Assembly: GCA_031282565.1 (NCBI GenBank)
Contig: JAITDL010000033.1
Span: 1-5,506, forward strand
DNA: 5,506 nt
Direction of reading: 5' to 3'
DNA from: Puniceicoccales bacterium
GTDB taxonomy: Bacteria > Verrucomicrobiota > Verrucomicrobiia > Opitutales > JAIRLM01
The notes under the pieces are model-generated. The model was not told the origin of the DNA. It was given only the letters and a program-made list of their open reading frames with translations, and made no database searches. A program made the position numbers and the translations under genes. Shown here piece by piece: positions 1-5,506 of the stretch. Within the stretch, counting starts at the first letter, position 1, and each line of letters starts with the position of its first letter.

Positions 1-30
1 GCCACTGCTCTACCATTGAGCTACCGACCC
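1..30 (-). tRNA. 5' half of a tRNA, cut by the window edge (isotype not determined)
   Basis: Read on the minus strand from position 30, the bases form a 7-nt acceptor strand (GGGTCGG), T8-A9, a D arm (GCTC, loop AATGGTA, GAGC), A26 and the 5' side of the anticodon stem (GTGGC). The window ends before the anticodon loop, so the amino acid cannot be read. The D arm closely resembles that of the complete tRNA-Ala at 2268-2343, but the acceptor strand differs. It lies 51 nt downstream of the stop of the 705-aa gene on the same strand, so it could be reached by read-through or by its own promoter (see 37-65). Confidence 0.8.
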
Positions 31-36
31 GCCACG

Positions 37-65
37 GACGCTGCTAGCTCCTGTGGCCGTGTCAA
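37..65 (-). promoter_or_regulatory. Possible promoter of the partial tRNA (perfect -35 box, weak -10)
   Basis: On the minus strand a perfect sigma70-type -35 hexamer, TTGACA (65 to 60), lies 29 nt upstream of the mature tRNA 5' end. With a 17-bp spacer the -10 position would read AGCGTC (42 to 37), which is a poor match to TATAAT. The distance would put initiation close to the first tRNA base. The -35 match and placement are seen; promoter function is inferred and is weakened by the bad -10. Confidence 0.3.
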
Positions 66-81
66 CAAAAATAGTTTCGCG

Positions 82-2199
82 TCAGTCGCCGGCAACGAGT
101 ACCGCCATGGCTGCGGAATGGAGTTCAGCCGGCAGTACAGTTTTCTCAAATTTTTCCCGCGCAGCTACATATTCTCCTACTGCATCCATACTTCCAATGC
201 GCACTTGGCCAAGGAAAACTGTGGTGTCGCCTGCATTCCTGCGCTTCTTTGCGGCTTCCACGACGTCCACTAGAGGCACGTCGGATCCAAGGCCAAAGCC
301 CGTGCCGTCAACTCTGAAATCACCGCCCATGGCATAGTCGGCTACATTGAGCGCGCATTCAATGCCGAATTCAATGAGTCTCGCAAATAAAGTTGATAGA
401 TCAGTTCCGCTACCTGGAACAACATCGCCGTAGTCCGGGTTTATTTCAGCTGAATTCGAAACAATGTCGCGAATTGACGCTCCGCTGTCATATTCTGAGT
501 AGAGCTCCATGTGTCTAATGTCTTCTTTCGACTTGCCACTAAAAATGCAATCGATTGCGCAATATATTGAGTTTTCAATTATGTACTTGACATTCGCCCA
601 AACGTAGTCGCCGCAGCCGACATCTTGCGAAAACACATTGGCAAGTAGAGTTTTGTGTTCGCTGGTCAATCTGTCATCGCAAATTTGCCTGAACCGCTCC
701 ATGAAATTAGGCTTCAGCGCAGCATCTATGCCATCTAGTACGCCAGGTCCAACTAGGCCGGCATTGCGTGCGACATCCTTAGCAAATCCACACATCCTAT
801 CATAGGCGGACAATGCAGCAATTCGCAATCCGTTCAATTGAGCAAACATATCCCACAATCGTTTGCCGTTGCCGCCGCAATTAACGCTCTTGCGCACGGC
901 TATGCCGGAAAGTTGAGGGATGTTGCCGAGGAATCCCTGTAAAATTTCTGCAGAATATTCATCTTCAAAGGCATCCTCGTCATTGGCTTCGAATTTGCAG
1001 TAGAAAATGGAAATAACTTGCTTGCCCTTGATAAATATTTTTTGGCCATCAATGGTCGAACACCCACTGGCAAGAATGGCCGCCGTACTTCTGTATGTAC
1101 CAGTGCTGCACTTACATGGCCGTGGCAATGGATCAAAAATAGCGCCCTCAAGAAATTTCAATGCATCGAATCCTGCAAAGTCATGGGCAGGCGCAGTCGG
1201 CATAACTTCCGCTGCTTCGCACGCCGGCGTGCTCCTCAGCAGTGGCCCGTGGAACGCGGCATGGAAAGTATCGCATTTCCTAAGCGAATCGACTATGCCA
1301 TCCCTATATTTGTCGGGTATCAGCGGGCTTGTTTGGTCTTTGCCCGCTTCTTCAACGATTTTTTCGATTGAAGCCGCCAGCGACATACCATTACTGGGGC
1401 AATTAGTTGTTTTGCTGACTTTGAAATCGTCCCCCATGAGACATTCAAGCACGTGTCGTACGCATTGATTCTCAATTTCAATTATTCTCCCAAATAAATC
1501 TGCCAGCGGCGTTCCATCGACTATCTTTTCGCCAAAAAAGTCGCTTTTAATTGTTGAAAAGCGCGATGGAGCGCGGAAAAATTCGCCAACTGTACCACAG
1601 ACATCATACTTTGGGTTTGCCCCGTCAAACTTCAGTGCACCTAGTGCACTTTTTTCGCCGACAAGCATCGCTCCAATGGAACAGTAAAAACATTCTTTGA
1701 TGGCATCATAGTCACGCCAATCGAAACAACCTATTGCGCAACTCTTTTCCGGCGGATCACCGAATATGCTGGCAAGCAGCGTCATTTGTGTTGGTGACAG
1801 GCTTTCTTTGATGCTTTCAGTAAACCGGCTAACGTAAATGCATTTTAACCTTTCTTTTTCACCAGATCCTATTGCTGCGAATTCTATGCGGCTATCACAG
1901 CAAACGGAAAGCTCGACGTTGTCCGCCGCTTTCTTGCGCAACGCACTCAAGCGTCGCTTGATGTGGGCCCTACGCATGAATAGATTCCATAATTCTTCGC
2001 CATTCCCCCTGGCATTGACGTCGCTGCGCACTTTTGGCGGTGGCTGCACAGAAGATGTTGCAAGCAAGCCATTTAGATAGTCAGCCAAACGAATGGAATG
2101 CTGGCCCCTATCCCAAATAAAAAATTTCCGCGGATCATTTTTTACGCAGAAAAAATCTACGACGAAACAATAAAAATTGTCGCAGCTGTCGAATGTCAA
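82..2199 (-). CDS. Cysteine-rich protein of unknown function with two diverged ~300-aa modules (705 aa)
   Basis: I do not recognise the family. The protein is an internal duplication: residues ~25-322 align with ~387-695. Anchors are VRSDVNARGNGEELWNLF (57-74) with VRKSVNCGGNGKRLWDMF (435-452), SPTQMTLLASIFG (135-147) with TSEHKTLLANVFS (512-524), and GTPLADLF...MGDDFKV (229-261) with GTDLSTLF...MGGDFRV (598-630). Offsets are steady at 369-378 residues. The shared pattern is V-R-x2-V-N-x2-G-N-G-x2-L-W-x2-F. Both halves are mixed alpha/beta-looking and rich in Cys; I see no clear signal peptide, membrane helix or catalytic motif. The start is TTG, directly preceded by an in-frame TGA. The first internal ATG (residue 75) would remove the conserved GNG...LW motif of module 1, so TTG is preferred despite no good ribosome binding site. 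A 5' truncation is possible. The stop is TGA at 84-82. The gene lies on the same strand as both tRNAs, between them. It is certainly a long coding frame; its role is open. Confidence 0.85.
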   Translation of the reverse strand: MTFDSCDNFYCFVVDFFCVKNDPRKFFIWDRGQHSIRLADYLNGLLATSSVQPPPKVRSDVNARGNGEELWNLFMRRAHIKRRLSALRKKAADNVELSVCCDSRIEFAAIGSGEKERLKCIYVSRFTESIKESLSPTQMTLLASIFGDPPEKSCAIGCFDWRDYDAIKECFYCSIGAMLVGEKSALGALKFDGANPKYDVCGTVGEFFRAPSRFSTIKSDFFGEKIVDGTPLADLFGRIIEIENQCVRHVLECLMGDDFKVSKTTNCPSNGMSLAASIEKIVEEAGKDQTSPLIPDKYRDGIVDSLRKCDTFHAAFHGPLLRSTPACEAAEVMPTAPAHDFAGFDALKFLEGAIFDPLPRPCKCSTGTYRSTAAILASGCSTIDGQKIFIKGKQVISIFYCKFEANDEDAFEDEYSAEILQGFLGNIPQLSGIAVRKSVNCGGNGKRLWDMFAQLNGLRIAALSAYDRMCGFAKDVARNAGLVGPGVLDGIDAALKPNFMERFRQICDDRLTSEHKTLLANVFSQDVGCGDYVWANVKYIIENSIYCAIDCIFSGKSKEDIRHMELYSEYDSGASIRDIVSNSAEINPDYGDVVPGSGTDLSTLFARLIEFGIECALNVADYAMGGDFRVDGTGFGLGSDVPLVDVVEAAKKRRNAGDTTVFLGQVRIGSMDAVGEYVAAREKFEKTVLPAELHSAAMAVLVAGD
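115..2127 (-). repeat. Two diverged protein modules within the 705-aa gene
   Basis: Module 1 is encoded by about 2127-1234 and module 2 by about 1041-115, joined by a linker of about 65 residues. Similarity is clear in the protein but not in the DNA, so the duplication is old. Module limits were set by eye and may be off by 10-20 residues. Confidence 0.65.
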
Positions 2200-2267
2200 T
2201 CAAATAGCAATCCGGAAGCGAGGTAGCCTCACGGCGGCTAGATAATTTTTCAAATAGCCAACTGGCG

Positions 2268-2343
2268 TGGTGGAGCTGATCGGGATCGAACCGACGACCT
2301 CATCATTGCGAACGATGCGCTCTACCAACTGAGCTACAACCCC
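2268..2343 (-). tRNA. tRNA-Ala (anticodon CGC), complete with encoded CCA
   Basis: The 76 nt fold into a standard cloverleaf: acceptor GGGGTTG with CAGCTCC, D arm GCTC/GAGC, anticodon stem CATCG/TGATG closing with one G-U pair, 7-nt loop TTCGCAA, variable loop AGGTC, and T arm GTCGG-TTCGATC-CCGAT. The anticodon CGC (2310 to 2308) reads the alanine codon GCG. The acceptor has the G3:U70 wobble pair, the main identity element for alanyl-tRNA synthetase. The 3' ACCA end is in the genome, as in many bacteria. The 705-aa gene follows 68 nt downstream on the same strand. Confidence 0.96.
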
Positions 2344-2353
2344 ACGGCGGTGC

Positions 2354-2383
2354 AATGTGTGCGCAGTTGCCGGGAATCGTCAA
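2354..2383 (-). promoter_or_regulatory. Possible tRNA-Ala promoter
   Basis: On the minus strand TTGACG (2383 to 2378) matches five of six bases of a sigma70 -35 box and lies 34 nt upstream of the tRNA. At an 18-bp spacing CACATT (2359 to 2354) is a weak -10. The other tRNA also has a TTGAC[AG] at nearly the same distance, which gives modest support. The site overlaps the control region of the divergent OTU-like gene. Confidence 0.3.
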
Positions 2384-2386
2384 GAC

Positions 2387-2428
2387 ATTGTGCTTGTTTT
2401 TTTTTAAATGCTGCGTACTTTGTGGCAA
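2387..2428 (+). promoter_or_regulatory. Conserved T-rich upstream element of the OTU-like gene, possibly a leaderless promoter
   Basis: The stretch ATTGTGCTTG followed by nine T's and AAA recurs upstream of the paralogue at 5302-5343, and the two align without gaps up to the start ATG. Within it, TTGTTT (2394-2399), a 16-bp spacer and TACTTT (2416-2421) could be -35 and -10 boxes. The ATG would begin 8 nt after the -10, so the message would have almost no leader. No Shine-Dalgarno sequence precedes the ATG, which fits that idea. The conservation is seen; the promoter reading is inference, because recent duplication alone could explain it. Confidence 0.4.
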
Positions 2429-5239
2429 ATGGGTGACGATTTTGATGGACTTACGTCGTCGCCGCGTGCCGTCGCATTTTTTGCGCCGTCGGCACTGCTC
2501 GGAGCCGCCGATGGCCTCAAACACAGCGAAAAATCACTACTTGAGAATTGTAAAACAATTCTTTTTGCAAAGAGCTTTTTGGGAATCGCGCTCTACGCAC
2601 TTGCATGCGTCGTAACATTCACCGCCTTCATCTGGGTATCGCTTTACTATTACATTAACATCAAAAAAAATCCATCGGCCGCAGTGAAAGTCGCCAGGGC
2701 ACTAATCTCAGAAAACGGCTTGGAAAAACCAAGCAAAAATCTACCGAGAATGCGCCGTTTAAACGCAAACCGCTCCCAGAGCGGAGCCGACAAAGGTGAC
2801 CATGCAACCAAAAAACCATCCATCCCGGAACACACAGCGGCCAGTGCACCGGGCAACGGAGATGAAGCAGCTGAAAACAGCAGCGACGGCGGGGAAACGG
2901 AAGCTGCCACAGCCGAGAAATCGATAGCTAGCGAAAGAGAAAACACAGACAGCGCACCGGATTCTCCCGTTGAACGGGACGATTCCGCAGATAGTCAAAA
3001 TCAAGACCAGCACGGAGATGACTCAAATCATGCCGCCGGCGACCCACAGCAACCGGATGAGCCACCGCCATCACAAACCGACGCCAGTGACACACTCGAC
3101 GATGTTTTGCCATCTCCTGATATTACTTCGCCCGAACCAGTTGCTGCAAATGATGTCCAGAATGTGCTAGTCGACGATGTTTTGTCATCTCCTGATATTA
3201 CTTTGCTCGAACCAGTTGCTGCAAATGATGTCGAGGATGTGGTAGTCGCCGATGTCGATGTAAATTTACAGCCTCCGCAGCAGCAACAAGTCGAGCCGCC
3301 GCCCGTAATTGTTCCACCGAGATCTCCATCGCCAGTTACAGTAGCACCACAAATTACCGCCAGCACGGACGATCACAATGCGCATGCGCAGCAAAGCAAG
3401 GACGCTGGCCACGCAGCACAAGTTCCAGCACAGCAAAACAATCCGCCTCCGGTTCAAATTGCACAGCCGCAGCCGCCAGCTGCCATTGACACATCTTCGC
3501 ATAGCGGGTCATCACATCCATCTCCGCCGACGTCAGATACGGAACCAGATCCATTCGATTTCAGCTTTCCGGATGCGATCGCCGTAGATATCCCGATCGT
3601 GATAGACATAGACCCGCCGCCAAGTCCACCGCGAGGGGCGAAAGGAACATGCAGATACAGCGGTAGTTCGTACCGCGGCAATCTTCTATTCCATTTTTTT
3701 GATCGCGGTGGAGCAGGCGATTGCTACCCGCATTGCGTCGCAGGTCAACTACAAATGTTTGCTTTCGACAGCGAAAAACATGTCGACTGCAGAAAGAAGA
3801 TGTTCAAAAAAGCAATTGAAGTACTCATGCGACACATAGACGAAGCGCAAAATGGATACGGCGGCGGCGTGCTGCCAATTTTGCCTGCAACCATTGCCGC
3901 AGTTAATGACGAGATTGCTCCACTTGGCGTCGGGCTTGACGAACTCTATGGTGACGCAAACAAAATTGGTACGCTATTTGCAGTTTTGGCGTCGTTTGGC
4001 GAATCATCCGTTCAAATTGATGCAACAAAGCTGCAAGACACCTGCTCCGAACTGCTTTCACTGTTCGGCATGCAAATGGATTTGACCGGCAAAACGGTGG
4101 AAGCTGCACAAAAATTGAAAGATGCCAAATGCGCCGCAGCTGCGTGTGACGAATTGCTTGACGAAATCGACAAACTAAAAGCTATGGTCGACAATGCAAG
4201 GGAAAGCATAGGCAAACTAGTGGATGCCATCGGCGCAAGTGCAGAAGATGATGTCCTTAGGCTAATGTGTACAGAATTGGCCAAACGCGCCGAAGATTTG
4301 AGCGAGCGCTCAAAGTCAATACCTGCCAAGTTGAAAGACTTCATTGATGCAGCCGACGACGAACTCAAGACGCGGGAATCGATTCATGAAAACATACAAA
4401 CTATTCTCGCGACCATGCAATTCGCACTGGGAAATGGAACTGCGGTCGCAGAAGAAGTCCTAGACGCCGTCAGTCTAGCATGTGTCCGCATAGCAGACGA
4501 TGAAGCCAAATTGGGCATCACCGCAGACGGCAAGGAGTGCTTCGATGCGCGAGTGTTTCAAGTTCAACCTGGAATGTGGCAGGACTTGATTTCCGAATGT
4601 GCCGGCGAAGGATTCGCACACAGTGACAATAGAATTGTTCGTAACCTTTCCCACATATGCGAAAAAATCGCTAAAAATGGCAATAATATCGGCGAATTGC
4701 AGTATCTCACGTCCCAGACATTCAATGTTGCAACCATACACATAGCTACTAACATGCATGGGAAAATGCAACTATGCACGCCATCTCAAGACGGGAAAGT
4801 TGCAACCATATCGCTCGGAGATCAAGTCATGCGCATGCCAAGTGATGATGGCATCCCACCATGCGACATTCATTTCATTGATTCGCTCTACGAAATATGG
4901 CAGATAATCAATCCTATCGGTGATAGTGGAGAAATGATTTCATTTCCGAAGTTTAGGTTTTTAGTGTCCGATATGGAGTGCAGAACACTCGATGAAATTG
5001 GCACAGACGAATCAATAGCAGGAGAAACTCTTGAAGAAAAAATCGCGACTCTCGAAAAGGAGATACAAACTGCCGTTGAATTTTTAATCGCGCACTGCTG
5101 TAGCAAACTTTCCGCCGTGTGCTGCTACTGCATAGACAATTATCATTGGCAGCAGGCTGTCATTGACCAGGAAAGTGTGGAACTGGCTCTGAGGAATTTC
5201 CATGAACTTATGGCAAGAGATTCAGCTGAAGTTAGCTAG
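2429..5239 (+). CDS. Membrane-anchored OTU-like cysteine protease (putative deubiquitinase effector), 936 aa
   Basis: Numbering is from the ATG at 2429. A hydrophobic segment (~50-77) is a likely membrane anchor, followed by KK and a disordered Pro/Gln/Asp/Ser-rich linker (~80-405) with a 25-residue tandem repeat (224-273) and an acidic-hydrophobic VIDID (391-395). The C-terminal part fits the OTU family: [14 protein letters not shown] (428-441) lines up with the classical GDGNCLFRAVADQL, giving nucleophile C432. A charged helix follows ([21 protein letters not shown], ending ~469). [18 protein letters not shown] (755-772) resembles the OTU EL-core strand, and NYHW gives the candidate catalytic His, H906. 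About 270 residues, largely helical (534-669 coiled-coil-like), separate the halves. One oddity is that the first Asp of the D-G-x-C motif is Ala (A429). OTU enzymes cut ubiquitin or ubiquitin-like chains, so a host target is inferred. An earlier ATG at 2408 would add seven residues, but the paralogue has ATA there while the 2429 ATG is conserved. There is no Shine-Dalgarno sequence. The coding call is firm; the OTU call comes from motifs only. Confidence 0.85.
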   Translation: MGDDFDGLTSSPRAVAFFAPSALLGAADGLKHSEKSLLENCKTILFAKSFLGIALYALACVVTFTAFIWVSLYYYINIKKNPSAAVKVARALISENGLEKPSKNLPRMRRLNANRSQSGADKGDHATKKPSIPEHTAASAPGNGDEAAENSSDGGETEAATAEKSIASERENTDSAPDSPVERDDSADSQNQDQHGDDSNHAAGDPQQPDEPPPSQTDASDTLDDVLPSPDITSPEPVAANDVQNVLVDDVLSSPDITLLEPVAANDVEDVVVADVDVNLQPPQQQQVEPPPVIVPPRSPSPVTVAPQITASTDDHNAHAQQSKDAGHAAQVPAQQNNPPPVQIAQPQPPAAIDTSSHSGSSHPSPPTSDTEPDPFDFSFPDAIAVDIPIVIDIDPPPSPPRGAKGTCRYSGSSYRGNLLFHFFDRGGAGDCYPHCVAGQLQMFAFDSEKHVDCRKKMFKKAIEVLMRHIDEAQNGYGGGVLPILPATIAAVNDEIAPLGVGLDELYGDANKIGTLFAVLASFGESSVQIDATKLQDTCSELLSLFGMQMDLTGKTVEAAQKLKDAKCAAAACDELLDEIDKLKAMVDNARESIGKLVDAIGASAEDDVLRLMCTELAKRAEDLSERSKSIPAKLKDFIDAADDELKTRESIHENIQTILATMQFALGNGTAVAEEVLDAVSLACVRIADDEAKLGITADGKECFDARVFQVQPGMWQDLISECAGEGFAHSDNRIVRNLSHICEKIAKNGNNIGELQYLTSQTFNVATIHIATNMHGKMQLCTPSQDGKVATISLGDQVMRMPSDDGIPPCDIHFIDSLYEIWQIINPIGDSGEMISFPKFRFLVSDMECRTLDEIGTDESIAGETLEEKIATLEKEIQTAVEFLIAHCCSKLSAVCCYCIDNYHWQQAVIDQESVELALRNFHELMARDSAEVS
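3098..3247 (+). repeat. 75-bp direct tandem repeat (two copies) within the OTU-like gene
   Basis: Copy 1 is 3098-3172 and copy 2 is 3173-3247; they differ at six of 75 positions. The unit is in frame and encodes 25 residues beginning DDVL[PS]SPDIT and containing EPVAANDV. It sits in the disordered linker. A degenerate start of a third unit (GCCGATGTCGATGTA) follows. The high identity suggests a recent slippage or unequal-crossover event that lengthened the linker. Confidence 0.92.
3839..4660 (+). other. Region encoding the helical insertion that splits the OTU-like domain
   Basis: This part of the 936-aa protein encodes residues ~471-744, between the Cys-containing and His-containing halves of the predicted OTU fold. 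Residues 534-669 are rich in Ala, Leu, Lys, Glu and Asp with heptad-like spacing (for example [19 protein letters not shown]) and look like two or three long helices. Compact OTU domains are usually about 130-200 residues, so this is a large insertion. Limits are approximate. Confidence 0.5.
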
Positions 5240-5241
5240 GA

Positions 5242-5296
5242 GTTGGCGCATCAAAACAGTTGAGCCGTAACCAATCCTCAGATGATTGGCGCCAAT
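5242..5296. repeat. Cluster of TTGGCGC / CCAAT inverted repeats between the OTU-like gene and its paralogue
   Basis: The intergenic space contains a perfect 12-bp palindrome, ATTGGCGCCAAT (5285-5296), a 6-bp inverted repeat CCAATC/GATTGG with a 7-nt loop (5271-5289), and an outer pair TTGGCGC (5243-5249) with GCGCCAA (5289-5295). These overlap and would exclude one another as hairpins. The cluster ends about 12 bp before the presumed -35 of the paralogue, so it could be an operator. It has no immediate T run, so it is not a standard terminator for the upstream gene. Confidence 0.4.
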
Positions 5297-5301
5297 GGTC
5301 A

Positions 5302-5343
5302 ATTGTGCTTGTTTTTTTTAAAATAGCGCTTATTTTGTTACAA
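5302..5343 (+). promoter_or_regulatory. Conserved T-rich upstream element of the paralogue
   Basis: This is the second copy of the element at 2387-2428, aligned without gaps to the ATG. It contains TTGTTT (5309-5314), a 16-bp spacer and TATTTT (5331-5336), with the ATG 8 nt after the last. TATTTT is a better -10 than the TACTTT of the first copy. Again no Shine-Dalgarno sequence is present. The promoter reading is an inference from conservation and spacing. Confidence 0.4.
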
Positions 5344-5506
5344 ATGAGTGGTGGCGTAAACAGCTCGGTGAAGTTTCCAGGCGCCATAGCCCTTCTAGCG
5401 ACATCCGCCCTGCTGGAATCATGCGCACAAGACGTCACCAGATTGGCGCTACTTAGGAAATGTACGGCAGTTGTCTTCGCAAAAAGCTTTTTTGGATTTG
5501 CGCTCT
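5344..5506 (+). CDS. Start of a paralogue of the OTU-like membrane protein (54 codons, runs off the window)
   Basis: The frame is open from ATG 5344 to the right edge, starting MSGGVNSSVKFPGAIALLA and ending VVFAKSFFGFAL. It aligns with the N-terminus of the 936-aa protein with a single one-residue gap and about 20 identities in 54, best at AKSF[LF]G[IF]AL, where the membrane segment begins. DNA similarity also extends 42 bp upstream of the ATG. The start lies 104 nt after the stop of the upstream gene on the same strand. The protein is probably another membrane-anchored member of the same family. Whether it carries an OTU domain or a different C-terminus cannot be seen. It is too short here to predict function. 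Confidence 0.75.
   Translation, partial: MSGGVNSSVKFPGAIALLATSALLESCAQDVTRLALLRKCTAVVFAKSFFGFAL

Noticed and set aside
1007..1468. 153-codon plus-strand frame inside the 705-aa gene
   Set aside because: The internal duplication shows that the minus-strand frame is the one under protein-level constraint; this frame overlaps it completely and shows no recognisable domain.
2224..2250. Hairpin TAGCC/GGCTA followed by GATAATTTTT on the plus strand, like a rho-independent terminator
   Set aside because: The stem is only 5 bp and no plus-strand gene lies upstream to be terminated; on the minus strand, where both genes lie, no T run follows it.
3028..3366. 112-codon minus-strand frame rich in Ser, Thr, Gly and Cys
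   Set aside because: It is the mirror of the Asp/Pro/Gln-rich repeat region of the OTU-like gene; its low complexity is a by-product of that composition.
4012..4368. 118-codon minus-strand frame opposite the helical insertion
   Set aside because: The Ser/Ala-rich sequence is the antisense of Ala/Glu/Asp codons in the helical region and shows no motif or start signal.
5271..5320. Inverted repeat plus a run of eight T's as a terminator of the OTU-like gene
   Set aside because: The T run is 15 nt beyond the palindrome, and the same T run occurs upstream of the first gene, where there is no gene to terminate. It fits the shared upstream element better.
5380..5440. Lipoprotein signal at the start of the paralogue (LLESCAQ)
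   Set aside because: The residues before Cys (LES) do not fit the lipobox pattern L-[AS]-[GA]-C, and the aligned paralogue lacks a Cys at this place.

Overview
The window looks bacterial. It holds a complete tRNA with an encoded CCA end, the 5' half of a second tRNA, and two long intron-free reading frames, with coding density near 95%. Base composition is moderate. Neither large gene is a recognisable housekeeping gene. A membrane segment, a long disordered Pro/Ser/Asp-rich linker, an OTU-type cysteine-protease signature and a partial tandem copy suggest the accessory genome of a bacterium living in or on eukaryotic cells (intracellular symbiont, amoeba associate or pathogen). The lineage cannot be fixed from this sequence.

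Layout. Positions 1-30 are the 5' half of a tRNA on the minus strand, cut by the window edge. Positions 82-2199 (minus) hold a 705-aa cysteine-rich protein of unknown function made of two diverged copies of a module of about 300 residues; it starts at a TTG directly after an in-frame stop. Positions 2268-2343 (minus) are tRNA-Ala with anticodon CGC and the G3:U70 alanine identity pair. The short stretch 2344-2428 is a divergent control region: it lies upstream of tRNA-Ala on one strand and of the second large gene on the other. Positions 2429-5239 (plus; 2408 is a possible earlier start) encode a 936-aa membrane-anchored protein with an OTU-like deubiquitinase domain. The two halves of that domain are separated by about 270 mostly helical residues. 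From 5344 to the right edge, a paralogue of this gene begins. It shares its N-terminal sequence and the T-rich DNA in front of the start.

How the parts may work together. The OTU-like gene and its partial copy look like a tandem family that shares a membrane-targeting N-terminus and promoter region and may differ downstream. If the OTU assignment holds, the 936-aa protein would act on host ubiquitin or a ubiquitin-like protein, because free-living bacteria generally lack ubiquitin. The 705-aa gene is divergently transcribed, with tRNA-Ala between, so nothing but proximity links it to the OTU gene. No CRISPR array, insertion sequence, integrase or phage gene is visible.
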